Positions 1-5,620 of a DNA stretch of 6,334 nucleotides are shown piece by piece. This DNA is from Pseudomonadota bacterium (GTDB lineage Bacteria > Desulfobacterota > JAPLJL01), in assembly GCA_026388615.1 (NCBI GenBank), contig JAPLJL010000220.1:1-6334 (forward strand), written 5' to 3'. Under the pieces are notes generated by a model. It was not told where the DNA came from, made no database searches, and saw nothing but the letters and a program-made list of their open reading frames with translations. The translations under genes and the position numbers were made by a program. Numbering within the stretch: the stretch's first letter is position 1; the number at the start of each line of letters is the position of its first letter.

Positions 1-7
1 AGGGGGA

Positions 8-1687
8 ATGAAAATAAACAAACTGCGGCTATTCTGGATTATCTTCCTGGGGATGATGGTTCTTTCCATCTCCATCGAACCCAACAGCCGGCTTGGCTTC
101 GCCGCCTCGTCCCTGATTGGCCCGCAAGCCCTGAGCCAGCCGGCTACTAGTTGTTCCGGCAATAGCAGTTGCTCCGGGAATAAGGAAAACCCCTCTCCGT
201 CCACCGATACCACCCCTCCGGAGACCACGATCACGTCTTATCCTGATGATCCCACAACTCAAGTAACTGCCACCTTTGAATTCACCTGTGATGAGGGGAG
301 CTGTACATACGATTGCCAATTGGACTCTGGTGGTTGGTCCCCCTGTCCCTCACCAATAACCTATTCGGGTATATCCAATGCAAGCCATATCTTTCAAGTT
401 AGAGCCTGGGATGAATCAGGAAATGTTGATCCCTCTCCGATGAGTTATTACTGGAGAATTGGTTATTGGGTGGAGATGGGAATGGGCTCTGCATTAGATG
501 GAGGGATAAGTAATAATACTGGTGGCTCTTATAGACCTTCTATCGTTATCGGTCTAGATGGAAATCCCATTATTACTTGGTATGACTGGTCTAGCTCAAA
601 TCCTGAAATTTATGTGCGAAGATGGGATGGATCAGCTTGGGTAGAGATGGGAGCCGGCTCCGCCTCTGGTGGAGGGATAAGCAATACAACTTATGAATCA
701 ACGTATCCTTCTATTGCCATGGGTTCAGACGGAAACCCAGTAATTACTTGGAAAGATTGGGTTAGCGGTGGTTCATATGAAACTTATGTACGAAAATGGA
801 ATGGATCAGCTTGGGTGGAGATGGGAACCGGATCCGCCTCAGGTGGAGGGATAAGTAATAATGCCGGAATGTCATTATCTCCATCTGTTATCGTAAGCTC
901 AGATGGAAACCCAATCATCGCGTGGGAAGACAATACAAGCGGAGATTATGAAGTTTACATCCGGAAGTGGAATGGATCGGCTTGGGTGGAGATGGGAACT
1001 GGCTCCGCCTCAAGCGGAGGAATAAGTAATAATTCGGGATACTCAGGCGTACCATCTTTATTATTAGGTTCAGATGGTAATCCGATCGTCGCATGGGTAG
1101 ATAATTCCAGTGGCAGCGGCAATACCGATATATATATCCGGAGGTGGAATGGATCGGCTTGGATGGAAATGGGAACCGGATCCGCCTCAGGCGGGGGGAT
1201 AAGCAATTCTGAAATGGGCACGAGTGGTCCATTCCTAGCAATGGGGTCAGACGGAAAACCAATTATTGCCTGGCGAGATGATACTCTCTCTGGTCCTAGC
1301 TATGATATTTTTGTTAAAAGATGGAGTGGATCGGCTTGGGTGGAGATGGGAACCGGATCTGCCTCAAGCGGAGGAATAAGCAATAATGCAGGAAATTCCG
1401 AAGATCCCTCCATCGTAATTGGTTTGGATGGTAACCCTGTTATTGTATGGGATGACTTTTCCGGTGGAAACGATGAAATTTACGTAAAGAGGTGGAATGG
1501 ATCGGCTTGGATGGAAATGGGAACCGGATCCGCCTCAGCCGGAGGGATAAGCAATAATGCAGGTCAATCATATTGGGCAGCTATTGCGATAGGTCCTGAC
1601 GGAAGGCCAATTGTCGCATGGTACGACAATACTGGTACAGATTGGGAAATTTATGTCCTCGAATGGGGCGGTCTCATTTATTATTAA
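8..1687 (+). CDS. Secreted seven-repeat beta-propeller-like protein with Ig-like domain
   Basis: This 559-residue protein is probably exported. It starts with a basic n-region (KINKLR), a hydrophobic stretch at about residues 8-22 and a likely signal peptidase site after FAA (about residue 33). A Cys/Ser-rich linker follows (C49, C55). Residues 68-150 match a bacterial Ig-like domain that begins TPPETTI and ends FQVRAWDESGNVDPSP; C94, C99, C103 and C113 could form disulfides. Residues 154-559 are seven tandem repeats of 57-59 residues, starting at W154, W211, W269, W326, W385, W444 and W501. Each repeat has the pattern W(V/M)EMG.GSA...GGISN, then SDGNPIIAW, then (E/D)IYVRRWNGSA. Four short strands per repeat and seven repeats fit a seven-bladed propeller. 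The function is unknown; surface adhesion or glycan binding is only a guess. The start is supported by the signal peptide, although AGGGGG (1-6) lies only 1 nt from the ATG, closer than usual. The gene is visibly AT-richer than its neighbours. Confidence 0.88.
   Translation: MKINKLRLFWIIFLGMMVLSISIEPNSRLGFAASSLIGPQALSQPATSCSGNSSCSGNKENPSPSTDTTPPETTITSYPDDPTTQVTATFEFTCDEGSCTYDCQLDSGGWSPCPSPITYSGISNASHIFQVRAWDESGNVDPSPMSYYWRIGYWVEMGMGSALDGGISNNTGGSYRPSIVIGLDGNPIITWYDWSSSNPEIYVRRWDGSAWVEMGAGSASGGGISNTTYESTYPSIAMGSDGNPVITWKDWVSGGSYETYVRKWNGSAWVEMGTGSASGGGISNNAGMSLSPSVIVSSDGNPIIAWEDNTSGDYEVYIRKWNGSAWVEMGTGSASSGGISNNSGYSGVPSLLLGSDGNPIVAWVDNSSGSGNTDIYIRRWNGSAWMEMGTGSASGGGISNSEMGTSGPFLAMGSDGKPIIAWRDDTLSGPSYDIFVKRWSGSAWVEMGTGSASSGGISNNAGNSEDPSIVIGLDGNPVIVWDDFSGGNDEIYVKRWNGSAWMEMGTGSASAGGISNNAGQSYWAAIAIGPDGRPIVAWYDNTGTDWEIYVLEWGGLIYY
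467..1684 (+). repeat. Seven tandem in-gene repeats, about 171-177 bp each
   Basis: The coding repeats start near 467, 638, 812, 983, 1160, 1337 and 1508. The segment encoding WNGSAWVEMGTGSAS is almost unchanged at DNA level between units, for example ATGGATCGGCTTGG and GGAACCGGATCCGCCTCA, while the central third of each unit (the N.....PSI.. region) differs freely. This pattern suggests recent amplification or ongoing gene conversion of the conserved part. Period and reading frame are kept throughout, so the repeats are protein blades and not a CRISPR or satellite. Confidence 0.9.
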
Positions 1688-1719
1688 AAATCTTGAGATA
1701 AATAAGGGTTAAAAAAGAC

Positions 1720-1750
1720 AAGCCCCGTTTAAATGCGGGGCTTTTTTTTT
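1720..1750 (+). terminator. Intrinsic terminator of the secreted repeat protein gene
   Basis: AGCCCCG (1721-1727) pairs with CGGGGCT (1736-1742) around an 8-nt loop, extended by A1720-T1743 and followed by an unbroken T run to 1750. It begins 32 bp after the stop codon of the plus-strand gene, where its terminator would be expected. Confidence 0.9.
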
Positions 1751-1773
1751 GAGGATGCGGGAATTTTACATAT

Positions 1774-1826
1774 CATCCTCTCCCCTGCCCTCCCCCCTCC
1801 AGGGGGAGGGATTCACGGGAGAAGAT
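1774..1826. repeat. Composite GC-rich palindrome (REP-like hairpin)
   Basis: The inner arms CCCTCCCCC (1788-1796) and GGGGGAGGG (1802-1810) pair perfectly over 9 bp with a 5-nt loop. Outer arms ATC.TCTCCC (1775-1784) and GGGAGA.GAT (1817-1826) extend the dyad with one mismatch and short internal loops. A T run follows on the plus strand. The pyrimidine/purine-rich arms resemble dispersed intergenic hairpins found in many GC-rich genomes. It sits just beyond the stop codon of the broken minus-strand gene and may once have been its terminator. Confidence 0.6.
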
Positions 1827-1829
1827 TTT

Positions 1830-1982
1830 TTACCAGGAAACCAGATAGGTGCAGCTTTCCCCGCCCTTCGCCCGGCAGGGCTGGTGGTCGTCGTGCTTCA
1901 CCACCGGCATGGCATCCTGGCCGCAAAACCGGTAGGCGGTGGCCTTGATGATCCCGAAATCGAATTCGCAGGGATGGGGGTT
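1830..1982 (-). pseudogene. 3' remnant of a third V4R-like small cysteine protein
   Basis: Read on the minus strand, this stretch encodes 50 residues plus a TAA stop, in frame and without interruption, from NPHPCEFDFG to GGESCTYLVSW. It aligns without gaps to the last 50 residues of the two intact paralogs in this window: 39 of 50 identical to the protein at 4951-5490 and 36 of 50 to the one at 5621-6160. The first 129 codons are missing. Homology stops abruptly at the Asn codon (1980-1982), where a poly-A stretch and a terminator hairpin begin instead of the expected CDN codons. There is no plausible start codon or ribosome binding site, so it is a dead fragment. It keeps three of the four family cysteines that fall within or near it and gains one (C at remnant position 20). 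Confidence 0.88.
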
Positions 1983-2014
1983 AAAAAGATCCCGCTTTCC
2001 AGCGGGGCTTTTTT
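1983..2014. terminator. Bidirectional intrinsic terminator, serves the ATPase gene
   Basis: CCCGCT (1991-1996) pairs with AGCGGG (2001-2006) across a TTCC loop. On the plus strand a T run follows (2009-2014). On the minus strand the A run at 1983-1987 becomes a U run. The hairpin lies about 35 bp beyond the stop codon of the minus-strand ATPase gene and probably ends its transcript. The sequence resembles the terminator at 1720-1750, including an identical GCGGGGCTTTTTT segment. Confidence 0.75.
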
Positions 2015-2041
2015 ATGATGAGGCGGCGGGGAGGGCCCCAT

Positions 2042-3199
2042 TCATTTCCAGCCGGAGATCATATTCTCCAGGTCTTTCAGGGGTAAGACCTCCGCCTTTT
2101 TTCCCAGGGGATAAGCCTGGGGCCCGGGATAAACGACCCACAACTTTTCCAAGCCCAGATCTTCAAAGGCGATATTCATGGACTTGGAAAGCCGGGGAGC
2201 ATCAGCATACTTAAATTCAAAACCATATCTTTTCCCGCCTTTTATAACTAAAAGGTCCAGTTCCGCGCCGGCGTAAGTCTTGTAAAAATACGAGTCCCTT
2301 TCCGAATTCAAGAGAGTGATCACCTGCTCGAGGGCAAATCCTTCCCAGGAAAACCCCAGCTTAGGGTGGGACTGGATCTGGATCCGGTCCTTTAATCCGA
2401 GCAACTGGTGCAGAATTCCCGAGTCCCGGACGTAGATCTTCGGGGACTTGACCAGCCGCTTGCCCAGGTTTTCAAACCAGGGGGGAAGTTGTCGGAGCAC
2501 AAAAACCCCCGTGAGGATATCCAGATACCTCCGGGCCGTGTCCTCCTTCACCCCTAGCGAGCGGGCGAAATCGGAGGCGTTCCAGATTTGCCCGTGATAA
2601 TGAGCGACCATTTGCCAAAACCGCCTCAAGGCCGGGGCGGGAACGCGGATTCCCAACTGGGAAATGTCGCGCTCCAGAAAGGACCGCAGGAAATCCGCCC
2701 TCCATTCCAGGCTCCGAGAAGCGTTGGGAGCCAGAAAAGATTGCGGGAAACCACCCCGTTCCCAGAGGGTTTCCATCCGGGCCGCCCCCACTTCACCCAG
2801 ATTGAATCCGCCCATCTCGACATAGGAAACTCTTCCCGCCAGCGATTCCGACACTCCCTTAATCAGGTCGAGCGACGCGCTCCCCAAAACCAGGAAGCGG
2901 GCCGGCAAAGGTTTCCGGTCGGCCAAAACCCGGAGCAACATGAAAAGGCCCGGCTGGCGCTGGAATTCATCAATGACGATCAGACCTTTTAACTTTTCTA
3001 ATACGGTCTGGGCAATCTCCGGTTGCAGGGGGGTGCCCGGATCCTCCAGGTCGAAATAATGCCCGCCCAGATCCTGGCGCACTTGCCGCGCCAGGGTGGT
3101 TTTACCGCATTGGCGGGGGCCGAGGATCAAAGTTACCGGATAACGACGGATTTTATCCCTGATCTCTCGCTTCAGCTCGTTTCGGGGGAGATATTTCAT
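2042..3199 (-). CDS. AAA_14 / DUF4143 family ATP-binding protein
   Basis: The protein has 385 residues, the usual length for this family of bacterial and archaeal AAA+ ATPases, whose cellular role is poorly defined. The Walker A loop is GPRQCGKTT (27-35) and Walker B is LIVIDEFQ (73-80, with D77 and E78). The sensor-like stretch LVLGSAS follows (103-109). A winged-helix-like segment, WNASDFARSLGVKEDTARRY, lies at 206-225. The C-terminal DUF4143 part contains SWEGFALEQ (284-292), ELDLLV (313-318) and GFEFK (326-330), a spacing like the E...D...ExK core of PD-(D/E)XK nuclease folds. Nuclease activity in this family is not established. The ATG fits the family N-terminus (YLPR....), but no Shine-Dalgarno sequence precedes it. 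Instead a promoter inside a palindrome abuts the start codon. It is separated by 94 bp from the oxidoreductase upstream and appears to be its own transcription unit. Confidence 0.9.
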   Translation of the reverse strand: MKYLPRNELKREIRDKIRRYPVTLILGPRQCGKTTLARQVRQDLGGHYFDLEDPGTPLQPEIAQTVLEKLKGLIVIDEFQRQPGLFMLLRVLADRKPLPARFLVLGSASLDLIKGVSESLAGRVSYVEMGGFNLGEVGAARMETLWERGGFPQSFLAPNASRSLEWRADFLRSFLERDISQLGIRVPAPALRRFWQMVAHYHGQIWNASDFARSLGVKEDTARRYLDILTGVFVLRQLPPWFENLGKRLVKSPKIYVRDSGILHQLLGLKDRIQIQSHPKLGFSWEGFALEQVITLLNSERDSYFYKTYAGAELDLLVIKGGKRYGFEFKYADAPRLSKSMNIAFEDLGLEKLWVVYPGPQAYPLGKKAEVLPLKDLENMISGWK

Positions 3200-3200
3200 G

Positions 3201-3235
3201 CTTGAATATTACCAGTCTGACTGGGAATATTCAAG
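3201..3235 (-). promoter_or_regulatory. Palindromic promoter/operator of the ATPase gene
   Basis: This is a 35-bp near-perfect inverted repeat centred on 3218. The outer arms CTTGAATATT / AATATTCAAG and inner arms CCAGTC / GACTGG all match; only one pair (3211/3225) is mismatched. On the minus strand it contains TTGAAT (3229-3234) as a -35, a 17-bp spacer, and TAATAT (3206-3211) as a -10 preceded by TGG, which makes it an extended -10. The expected start of transcription, about 7 nt past the -10, falls on the A of the ATPase ATG (3199). A dyad covering a whole promoter is typical of a repressor operator; the regulator is not identified. Confidence 0.6.
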
Positions 3236-3247
3236 GAAGATGAGGAG

Positions 3248-3283
3248 CCGGAAATTCCGGCCGGTGCCGGGGATTATTTCCGG
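3248..3283 (-). terminator. Stem-loop downstream of the oxidoreductase gene, no U-tract
   Basis: CCGGAAAT (3248-3255) pairs with ATTTCCGG (3276-3283), and inside it CCGGC (3257-3261) pairs with GCCGG (3266-3270) around a 4-nt loop. On the minus strand it begins about 10 nt after the oxidoreductase stop codon. There is no U run, so it is either a weak or factor-assisted terminator, or a 3'-end stabilising hairpin that separates the oxidoreductase transcript from the ATPase promoter. Confidence 0.4.
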
Positions 3284-3293
3284 ATTCGGTCCA

Positions 3294-4886
3294 TTACCGG
3301 GTGCGCTTAAAAATCGCGGCGGCGCGGGAAAGCTTCTCCACCTGCCGATAAGGGCTTTTCTGCAGGACGAAGTTGGCGGCGAATTTCCCGCTGGCGATCG
3401 CGCTGGGAATGCCGCCGGGCCAGAAGCAGTAATGCCCGGAGGTATAGAGCCCGCGGACCGGGGTGCGGATCTGCATGTAGCCGTACTTGCCGGCCAGGGA
3501 GTCTTCGGACTGGGCGTAAGACCAGCCGGCGGTCGCCCCCAGGGTGTTGCGGGTAAAGCGCTGGATCGAGAGGGGGGTGCCCACGTCCATATAAGCGATC
3601 TTTTCGCTCAGGCCGGGGATCACCGCCTCGGCGTTTTTGACCAGATGCATCCCGATCTCCTTCTTGAACTGCCGGTATTCCGCGGTCCGGCCCAGGCTGT
3701 CGCCCCCGTTCTGCCAGAAATTCTGGAACTCGGCCGAGCTGAAGCTCTGGAGCACCAGGGAGGATTTCCCCGGGGGAGAGAGCCCAGGGCCCCCGAAGTT
3801 AGGGGAGGAAAGCTCCACCCAGGTCCGGGTATGAACATCCCGGTCCGAGCCGCGGCCGGGGGTAACAATCTCGAAATTGGGGAAACGGATCACGTGGTGG
3901 GTCCGCATGATGGCCTTGAGCTCCTCCGCGGGGATATTGAGGCCGAGGAAGACCGCGATCATCGAGGAGGAGTACTCCTGCTTCTTGATTTTCTCGACCC
4001 AGGCGGGCTCGAAACAGCTTTCCCCGAGGATATCGAAGACAAACTTCCGGTAGTCCCCGGCGTAGACCACCTGGCCGGCAGGGATTTCCTCCCCGGATTC
4101 GGTGACGACCCCTTCCGCCCGGCCGTCCGCCACCAGGATTTTTTTCACCCCGGTCTTGAACCTGACCTCGCCCTGGAATTCCGTCAGCTTGGCCACCAGG
4201 CTGTCGACAAAGGCCTGCATCCCGCCGGCGGGGTACCAGTAATCCTTAACCCACATGTACCAGAAGGCGGCGAAAAGGAAAAAGGGCATTCTTTCATAGC
4301 CGTAGTTGCTGAACCATTTTCTCGCGGTCTCGTTCCGGATGGCCTGGCAGAGCCGGGTGCGGTAGTCCGGGTCCATCCATTTGCGGAATTTGGGCATGGT
4401 TTTGACCGCCTTGAAGATCGCGGCGGCGGAGGGATGGTCGGCGATCTTCACCCCGGCGGGCTCAACCATGCTGTCCATGAACTCGTAAAATTGCCTGACC
4501 TCGTTGAAGACCACGCCGATCCCCGGGTCGCCCGGGAACTCCCGGCGGTAGTGCTCCTCGACGGAATCAAGGGAGGTGATGACGGTGTCCTGGCCCAGGG
4601 TCTTGATCCGGTAGCCGACCTTTTCCCATTTATGGAGGTCGTAAACCCCCAGTTCCTTCAGGATCGGGAAGACCACCCCGCCGCTCTCAAAGGACTGGTC
4701 GCCTCCGTCAAAGTAGAAACCTTCCCGCCAGAATCCGGACATGCACCCGCCGGCATGGTGGCTCTGCTCGAGGAGGAGGACTTTTTTGCCCGCCCGGGCC
4801 AGGTAGTTGGCGCAGGTGAGGCCGGAGATCCCTCCTCCGACGACGATGACATCGTATTTTCCCCGGGCGGATTTTCCCTCTCTCAT
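3294..4886 (-). CDS. Phytoene desaturase/CrtI-like FAD-dependent oxidoreductase
   Basis: The 530-residue protein belongs to the NAD(P)/FAD-dependent oxidoreductases related to CrtI phytoene desaturases, carotenoid isomerases and retinol saturases. A Rossmann dinucleotide-binding motif opens the protein: YDVIVVGGGISG (11-22, G17-x-G19-xx-G22), ending at E40, which would hold the adenosine ribose. HHAGGCMSGFWREGFYFDGG (43-62) is the second conserved stretch of the family. The middle contains YPAGGMQAFVDSLVAKL, and the C-terminal FAD-binding block GLYTSGHYCFWPGGIPSAIA lies at about 479-498. An aromatic-rich segment before the YPAGG motif (FLFAAFWYMW) could contact membrane or a hydrophobic substrate. 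No signal peptide is present. The ATG has an ideal AGGAGG (4894-4899) with 7-nt spacing. The 64-bp gap to copy A upstream lacks a promoter or terminator that I can see, so the two are probably cotranscribed. The substrate is unknown and no other carotenoid genes are in view, so a specific enzyme name is not justified. Confidence 0.9.
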   Translation of the reverse strand: MREGKSARGKYDVIVVGGGISGLTCANYLARAGKKVLLLEQSHHAGGCMSGFWREGFYFDGGDQSFESGGVVFPILKELGVYDLHKWEKVGYRIKTLGQDTVITSLDSVEEHYRREFPGDPGIGVVFNEVRQFYEFMDSMVEPAGVKIADHPSAAAIFKAVKTMPKFRKWMDPDYRTRLCQAIRNETARKWFSNYGYERMPFFLFAAFWYMWVKDYWYPAGGMQAFVDSLVAKLTEFQGEVRFKTGVKKILVADGRAEGVVTESGEEIPAGQVVYAGDYRKFVFDILGESCFEPAWVEKIKKQEYSSSMIAVFLGLNIPAEELKAIMRTHHVIRFPNFEIVTPGRGSDRDVHTRTWVELSSPNFGGPGLSPPGKSSLVLQSFSSAEFQNFWQNGGDSLGRTAEYRQFKKEIGMHLVKNAEAVIPGLSEKIAYMDVGTPLSIQRFTRNTLGATAGWSYAQSEDSLAGKYGYMQIRTPVRGLYTSGHYCFWPGGIPSAIASGKFAANFVLQKSPYRQVEKLSRAAAIFKRTR

Positions 4887-4950
4887 CCGGCAGCCTCCTA
4901 ATCTGAAATTCTCATTTGGATTCGCCTTTCCGTCTTTCCGCCGACCGTAC

Positions 4951-5490
4951 TTACCAGGTGATGATGTAGGTGCAGCTTTCCCCGCCCTTTGCCCGGCAGG
5001 GCTGGGTGTCGTCGTGCTTCACCACCGGGATGGCGTCTTTCCCGACGAAGCGCCTGGCGGTGGCCTTGATGATCCCGGAATCGAAGGCGCAGGGATACGG
5101 GTTGTCGCAGACAAACTGGCCCGACTTCTTCCCGGTTTTCTCGAAGCGGTAGCGACCGATCTCGCCCCCCTGGTGGTTCATGTGGTAGGCCACGTCGATC
5201 GAGGCCAGGGCCTCTTCGATGGTTTTGATCTCCGGCGGCCAGAGAGCCGTCTCAGGGATCTTGGACCCGATCCTTTTCAGGGTGGCCGGGCCGATGCTCT
5301 CGGAGATCTCCCGGAAGGCGTCCAGCCAGGCCTGCTGGAGATACCATCCATCTTTTTTGGGATCGGCGATCCCGTGCTTGGCCAGGATGTCCAGGGCCGT
5401 CCCTTTGAAGGTCTCCATCCCCTCCACCACCGAGAGGACCGCGGCTCCGCTTACTTCCACTTTCGGGTTGATCGCCTTGAACTGGGTCAT
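4951..5490 (-). CDS. V4R-like small cysteine-containing protein, copy A
   Basis: This soluble protein of 179 residues has no signal peptide or membrane segment. I do not recognise it with certainty. The C-terminal pattern CDNPYPCAFDSGII...C....GGESCTYIITW resembles V4R (4-vinyl reductase-like) ligand-binding domains, which share a mid-domain CPF..G and a final C...G...C.F/Y. Its four cysteines (C128, C134, C165, C173), with H103, H106 and H159, are all conserved in copy B and could bind metal or a ligand. The N-terminal half is mostly helical in appearance (EGMETFKGTALDILAKHGI, WLDAFREISESIG). There is no DNA-binding domain, so it is not an obvious one-component regulator. The ATG has AAGGAG (5498-5503) at 7-nt spacing. 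It is about 78% identical to copy B, which lies directly upstream in the same orientation, so it is a tandem duplicate. It probably shares a transcript with the FAD oxidoreductase downstream. Confidence 0.85.
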   Translation of the reverse strand: MTQFKAINPKVEVSGAAVLSVVEGMETFKGTALDILAKHGIADPKKDGWYLQQAWLDAFREISESIGPATLKRIGSKIPETALWPPEIKTIEEALASIDVAYHMNHQGGEIGRYRFEKTGKKSGQFVCDNPYPCAFDSGIIKATARRFVGKDAIPVVKHDDTQPCRAKGGESCTYIITW

Positions 5491-5503
5491 GCTCTTTCTC
5501 CTT

Positions 5504-5530
5504 AAAAAAAAGAACCCGAACCCCGGGTTC
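5504..5530 (-). terminator. Intrinsic terminator in the leader of copy A (possible attenuator)
   Basis: On the minus strand GAACCCG (5530-5524) pairs with CGGGTTC (5518-5512) around a 5-nt loop and is followed at once by eight U (5511-5504). The U run directly touches the AAGGAG ribosome binding site of copy A. A promoter lies upstream at 5551-5579, so this terminator sits inside copy A's own leader. An overlapping alternative stem exists, pairing the ACCCGGA segment just upstream with TTCGGGT. It could also simply end the transcript of copy B. Confidence 0.75.
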
Positions 5531-5550
5531 CGGGTAATCGCGACAGATGG

Positions 5551-5579
5551 ATTTTAGCATTTCGTGCCGGTCCCACCAA
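5551..5579 (-). promoter_or_regulatory. Promoter of copy A (extended -10)
   Basis: On the minus strand TTGGTG (5574-5579) is followed by a 17-bp spacer and TAAAAT (5551-5556), with TGC just before the -10. The same arrangement, with the same -35 hexamer and spacing, occurs upstream of copy B. Predicted transcription start is near 5544, next to a conserved TCGCGA (5538-5543). The untranslated leader would be about 54 nt. Confidence 0.7.
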
Positions 5580-5620
5580 GAGAAAACAATAGATTAAAAA
5601 TTCCTTAGCCCCGGACGCGC

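Noticed and set aside
915..1262. Minus-strand frames opposite the repeat gene
   Set aside because: They repeat with the same period as the coding repeats on the plus strand and lack starts with ribosome binding sites, so they are shadows.
467..1684. CRISPR-like periodic repeats
   Set aside because: The period is about 174 bp, the units are in frame and encode a conserved protein repeat, and the spacing and lengths do not fit a CRISPR array.
1733..2214. Overlapping short plus-strand frames between the repeat protein and the ATPase
   Set aside because: They run through a terminator, a palindrome and the antisense of the gene remnant, and have no credible ribosome binding sites or domains.
3198..4901. 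Open plus-strand frame of 567 codons opposite the oxidoreductase
   Set aside because: It mirrors the minus-strand gene, which has a Rossmann motif and an ideal ribosome binding site. The plus-strand product is Gly/Pro/Ala-rich with no recognisable domain, as expected of a shadow in GC-rich DNA.
4807..5505. Open plus-strand frame of 232 codons opposite copy A
   Set aside because: It is antisense to copy A and the oxidoreductase 5' end. A similar open frame occurs opposite copy B (5675-6184) only because the two genes are paralogs.
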